Assembly: GCF_005233845.1 (NCBI RefSeq)
Contig: NZ_SZQL01000002.1
Location: forward strand, 334,629-398,628
Reading direction: 5' to 3'
DNA: 64,000 nucleotides
Source of the DNA: Ilyomonas limi
Lineage (GTDB): Bacteria > Bacteroidota > Bacteroidia > Chitinophagales > Chitinophagaceae
Part shown: one piece after another, positions 60,424 to 64,000 of the stretch
How the letters are laid out: every line of letters begins with the position of its first letter
Numbering within the stretch: the stretch's first letter is position 1
Notes under the pieces: model-generated
Told to the model about the DNA's origin: nothing
Databases searched by the model: none
Seen by the model: the letters and a program-made list of their open reading frames with translations, nothing else
Program-made: the position numbers and the translations under genes

Positions 60424-63400
60424 TTAAAAGGTGAAGTTGACACCGAAGGTGAAAGTTCTGGGTAAGGGATAAGATTCATCATCTAAACCCGGATTGATAC
60501 CGCCCCTGTTGTTTACATCCGGATTAGAACCGGGATAGTTGGTGATGAGCAGGAAATTATCAGCACTGGCATACACACGCAGGCTCTTAAAGGACATCCC
60601 CGTTTTTGATAAAGTATATCCTACGCTAATATTTTTAACCCACAGGTGGCTACCACTGTATATATACCGCGAATTACTTTCACGCTCCCACTTCCACGTG
60701 TTGGTGGTTGCATATTTTCCGGTACCGGGATTTTCTTCCGAACGCCATCGATCTTTACTTTCTTCCAGCACATTAAATACGCCATCCATATTCATAGTAG
60801 AGGCTTCAATTTGCCGGTAGATGTCGTAACCGTAAGCACCGTTCAATAATATGCTTATGTCAAAGTTCTTATAGTTGCCTCCAAGTGTAAGACCGTAGGT
60901 AAACTTAGGCCAAGGGTTGCCAATTTCTACCATATCGCGGGTATCATAAGAGATGACACCATCACCATCCCCATCGTAATACTTATAAACACCAGGTATA
61001 GCACCATCCTGCGTGGGCGATTTATCAATTTCTTCCTGGTTGTTAAAGATGCCGAGCATCCTGAATCCATACAACATACCTATTGGGCGGCCCACCCTGG
61101 AAATATTGTATGCCTCATATAAAGACCCATACAGTATCTGGTCATTTTCGCCACGTATTTCCAGTACTTTATTTCTGTTGATGGATACATTCGCATTTGC
61201 CCACACCCCTACTTTGTTTATATTAGTTCTGTATCTCAATGCAAATTCAAATCCTTTGTTCTGTACTTTACCTACATTGGATAAATAGGTGGTAAAGCCA
61301 GATATAGCAGGTACCTGAATGGGCAACAGCATATCGCTCGTAATTTTATTATAAAACTCTGCAGTGAATGACAACTTATCCTTGAACGCACTCACATCTA
61401 CGCCCAGGTCTAACTGCTTAGATCGTTCCCAACCCAATGAAGGATTTGCCAATGATGTTACAATGAGACCGCGGGCAAGATTATTACCAATGATGTAATT
61501 ATTATCGCTCATGAAAGCAAGACTGGAATAATTGCCTATGTTGTTGTTGCCGGTAATACCCCAACTGCCCCTTAATTTAAGATCGGTAAGCCAGCCAATC
61601 TTAGGCATAAATTTTTCATTAAGCACGCGCCAGCCGGCAGAGAATGCCGGGAAGTTTCCGTATTTGTTACTTTCACCAAATCGGGAACTTCCTTCGCGCC
61701 TGAAGGTAGCAGACAGCAGATATTTATCGCTATAGGAATAATTGATTCTGCCGAATACTGCATTCATGCTCCAGCCATATTCTGAAGATCCCGATGTTTT
61801 TAACGCAGCAGAGCTTAGAAAAGGAGTTAAGTCGTTAGGAAACTGACTGCCGCTGCCATCAAGTACTTTAGTGGTTTCTTCCTGCGCAGTGTACCCTAGT
61901 AATACGTTCAATCTATGATCTCCAAAGCTGTTGTTATAAGTAAGTAATTGGTCGGTAGAATAGTTTTTTGTGTAAAGCGACTGATCCACTTCACTTGCAT
62001 CCCTTGGCGGCGGCGCGTTTACACCTGCAATGGTTGATGGAACAAACTGCTTATAGTTGCTGTAATTTAATAAGGCATTACCCGAGGTTTTGAATTTAAA
62101 ATTCCGAAGGAAACTTATTTCTACGTACCCGTTGGACAAAAGCTGCCCGGTCTCCTCCTTTCTTAAAATATCTTTGAGCGATTGAACCGGGTTGGGCCAA
62201 CCGAATGTACCATCGTGCCCGCCAATATAGTCGTTGTACGATCCGTCTTCATTATACACGGGTTCGCGAGGATCCATTAGCAGTGCAGAGCCAACAATAT
62301 TATCCCTGCCTTCAGTTGCTCTGGCCAAATTGTTGGTTGCATACGACCCATTTATATTCAAACCCATATTAATAAAATCATTGACCTTTCCATCCATATT
62401 CCCACGCACAGAAATGTTATCAAAATTTGTATTGATAAGCACTCCTTCCTGGCGCATATACCCTGCAGAAAGTAAAGAACGGAAATTGGCATTACCCTGC
62501 GAGAGCGTTACATTATAATTTTGAAAGGGCGCATTATTATGGAGAATTTCATCGTACCAGTTAGTGGAGATAGTTGTTTGTTCCGGGTAGCGATAATCCA
62601 GCGGCACTTCATCTATGGAAGGTTCCCGTTGTTCAAAGTACCTTATTTTATCCATGAAGATATCTTTCTTGAATTGTGCAAACTCCTGCCCGTTCAGCAT
62701 TTTTACTTTTCTGGAAGAAGGAATGTTTTGTATGCCGTAATTGGCAGTAACATTTAACGAAGATTGCCCGGATTTTGCACTTTTCGTAGTAATCAACACC
62801 ACCCCGTTTGATCCCCTTGCACCATAAATAGCCGTAGATACCGCATCCTTTAAAATGGATATATTTTCTATGTCGTTTGGATTGAAGTTTTGTCCAAGCT
62901 GGTTACCTATCGGAAAACCATCAATGACATACAGTGGCTGGCTTCCTGCGCCCAGCGAACCTAATCCTCTCACCACCACATCAAACTCGCTACCCGGTCT
63001 GCCGGTAGGCTGCCTAACTGTTACGCCAGGCGCCTGCCCCACCAGCAACCGTCCGGGATTTGCAACAGGAACATCTTTAGTTGCTGATAAATCGATAGTG
63101 CTTACAGAGCCGGTTACATCTTTTCTGCGCTGTGATCCATAACCAATTACTACTACTTCATTCAGCGCATTGACGTCTCTTTTTAAAGATATGTCCTGCA
63201 CACTGCCGGCAGTTACCGGTACTTCCTGCGTTGCATAACCTATATGGCTGATAACCAAAACCGCCGAACTGCCTGGCAGCGCAATACTAAATCGTCCATC
63301 AGCATCTGAACTCACGCCTTCTGAAGACCCTTTTACCAGGACGCTTACGCCCTGCAAGGCGGCGCCATTCTCATCTTTTATAGAACCTGTAACCACCTGC

Positions 63401-63534
63401 GATTGGGCTTGTGATACATAGCTAAAAGCAAGCAATGAATAAAACAAGAATGCAGCAATAATTTTGATTTGATTGCCGGTAGCCCGGGGATAGCTGAAAC
63501 GGGTTCGTTTCAGGAGTTTGTAGTCTCTTTTCAT
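60424..63534 (-). CDS. SusC-family TonB-dependent transporter (rhamnoside PUL)
   Basis: A 1036-residue outer-membrane transporter. A basic N terminus and signal peptide ending SQAQ are followed by the carboxypeptidase-regulatory-like domain (about 48-125: GSIKDENGAALQGVSVLV), the plug with NISILKDAVSTAIYGARGSN, and the barrel ending FTFGVNFTF. There is no STN domain and no sigma/FecR pair in view, so its control must lie elsewhere, possibly beyond the right edge. It imports the oligosaccharides released by the rhamnoside enzymes behind it. A diverged direct repeat lies upstream at 63877-63980. Confidence 0.94.
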   Translation of the reverse strand: MKRDYKLLKRTRFSYPRATGNQIKIIAAFLFYSLLAFSYVSQAQSQVVTGSIKDENGAALQGVSVLVKGSSEGVSSDADGRFSIALPGSSAVLVISHIGYATQEVPVTAGSVQDISLKRDVNALNEVVVIGYGSQRRKDVTGSVSTIDLSATKDVPVANPGRLLVGQAPGVTVRQPTGRPGSEFDVVVRGLGSLGAGSQPLYVIDGFPIGNQLGQNFNPNDIENISILKDAVSTAIYGARGSNGVVLITTKSAKSGQSSLNVTANYGIQNIPSSRKVKMLNGQEFAQFKKDIFMDKIRYFEQREPSIDEVPLDYRYPEQTTISTNWYDEILHNNAPFQNYNVTLSQGNANFRSLLSAGYMRQEGVLINTNFDNISVRGNMDGKVNDFINMGLNINGSYATNNLARATEGRDNIVGSALLMDPREPVYNEDGSYNDYIGGHDGTFGWPNPVQSLKDILRKEETGQLLSNGYVEISFLRNFKFKTSGNALLNYSNYKQFVPSTIAGVNAPPPRDASEVDQSLYTKNYSTDQLLTYNNSFGDHRLNVLLGYTAQEETTKVLDGSGSQFPNDLTPFLSSAALKTSGSSEYGWSMNAVFGRINYSYSDKYLLSATFRREGSSRFGESNKYGNFPAFSAGWRVLNEKFMPKIGWLTDLKLRGSWGITGNNNIGNYSSLAFMSDNNYIIGNNLARGLIVTSLANPSLGWERSKQLDLGVDVSAFKDKLSFTAEFYNKITSDMLLPIQVPAISGFTTYLSNVGKVQNKGFEFALRYRTNINKVGVWANANVSINRNKVLEIRGENDQILYGSLYEAYNISRVGRPIGMLYGFRMLGIFNNQEEIDKSPTQDGAIPGVYKYYDGDGDGVISYDTRDMVEIGNPWPKFTYGLTLGGNYKNFDISILLNGAYGYDIYRQIEASTMNMDGVFNVLEESKDRWRSEENPGTGKYATTNTWKWERESNSRYIYSGSHLWVKNISVGYTLSKTGMSFKSLRVYASADNFLLITNYPGSNPDVNNRGGINPGLDDESYPLPRTFTFGVNFTF

Positions 63535-63876
63535 ATGAAAGCAATTTTTTGATTACGTGTTGCAAATTATTATGCTCTCCTACGTAAGTAAATATCGGAT
63601 TTGCTTCTTTTACTATCGTTTTTGATATAATTATGCCGGTATTCTGCTAGGTGTGTCAGCTGCATACACAGCAGGTAAATAATGGGGTAGAAGTAAAAAC
63701 ATCTGCTGCATGCACACGGCATGTATTTAATTAATTGTAGGTTTTTGGGATGTTTTTATTTTAAGCAATACAGGGCTAATAATGCATGCTTGATTTATTC
63801 TTTAGCCCCGCTTGTTACAGTAATTATTACTGATTTTGTAGCTGCATACTGCTATCTTTTGACTCGTCCTAAAATA

Positions 63877-63980
63877 GCTATACAGATTATTAAATAAATC
63901 CTGATTCGGTTATACAAATATAATTTTTAGTCCTGTAATTGCTATACAGTTGCTTTTTGATGGCTATAAGTTCGGTTATA
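63877..63980. repeat. Diverged direct repeat upstream of the rhamnoside susC
   Basis: GCTATACAG occurs at 63877-63885 and 63941-63949, and TTCGGTTATA at 63905-63914 and 63971-63980; both repeat with a step of 64-66 bases. The DNA between is only loosely similar, so this is an old duplication of about 65 bp or a pair of protein-binding sites. The remainder of the 466 bases from susC to the window edge shows no gene. Confidence 0.4.
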
Positions 63981-64000
63981 ATTTTTCCATCTCTTATTCA

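Noticed and set aside
1..64000. CRISPR arrays, rRNA, tRNA, riboswitches, intact transposons or prophage
   Set aside because: I looked for regularly spaced repeats, tRNA-like cloverleaf ends and intact transposase or phage genes and found none; only an IS1-type relic and small repeat elements are present.

Overview
The window looks like chromosome of a Bacteroidota bacterium, most likely a Chitinophagaceae-type glycan degrader. The reasons are four SusC/SusD pairs, many lipoproteins with a cysteine lipobox, FecR-type anti-sigma factors paired with ECF sigma factors, few Shine-Dalgarno sites, and several good matches to the Bacteroidota promoter element TAnnTTTG. The genus cannot be read from the sequence. 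I saw no rRNA, tRNA or CRISPR array. Only two real genes are on the plus strand (an OmpA-family lipoprotein and a GntR regulator); every other real gene is on the minus strand.

Layout in plus coordinates. 1-1730: a heme-copper oxidase subunit I of the cbb3/NO-reductase branch, cut by the window edge, behind an Rrf2 regulator whose promoter carries a 52-bp perfect palindrome. 1862-2737: an OmpA-family lipoprotein with a terminator. 3344-16938: a first mannose-type polysaccharide utilization locus (PUL). Read in transcription order it is ECF sigma, FecR, STN-containing SusC, SusD, an AIM6-like phosphodiesterase fused to alkaline phosphatase, a long GH92 mannosidase and an M29 aminopeptidase. 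17556-18356: a glycerophosphodiester phosphodiesterase in an AT-rich stretch with gene relics and an IS1-type relic. 19051-32738: a second, alpha-mannan-type PUL: ECF sigma, FecR, STN-containing SusC, SusD, SusE-like protein, GH76 mannanase, SGNH esterase, DUF1080 protein and GH92. 33224-50163: a complete sialic acid locus. 51163-63534: a rhamnoside PUL (SusC, SusD, GH39-like enzyme, GH78, GH106).

How the parts fit. The two mannose loci combine an endo-mannanase, exo-mannosidases, an esterase and several phosphate-ester-cleaving enzymes. This suggests phosphorylated mannans, mannoproteins or glycolipid anchors as food. The sialic acid locus reads as a pathway from outside to inside: sialidase, O-acetylesterase and hexosaminidase free the sugar; NanO/NanU-like proteins import it; NanM mutarotates it; an MFS permease takes it up; NanA and an AGE-type epimerase convert it to GlcNAc. 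A divergent GntR-family regulator with a palindrome between it and susC probably controls the locus. The kinase, deacetylase and deaminase that would finish the pathway are not in the window.

The two SusC proteins with an N-terminal STN signalling domain are exactly the two preceded by sigma/FecR pairs. The sialic acid and rhamnose SusC proteins lack it. Intergenic regions are rich in small repeats: REP-like hairpins, period-7 tandem repeats at three loci, and several short elements bounded by inverted repeats that may be MITEs.
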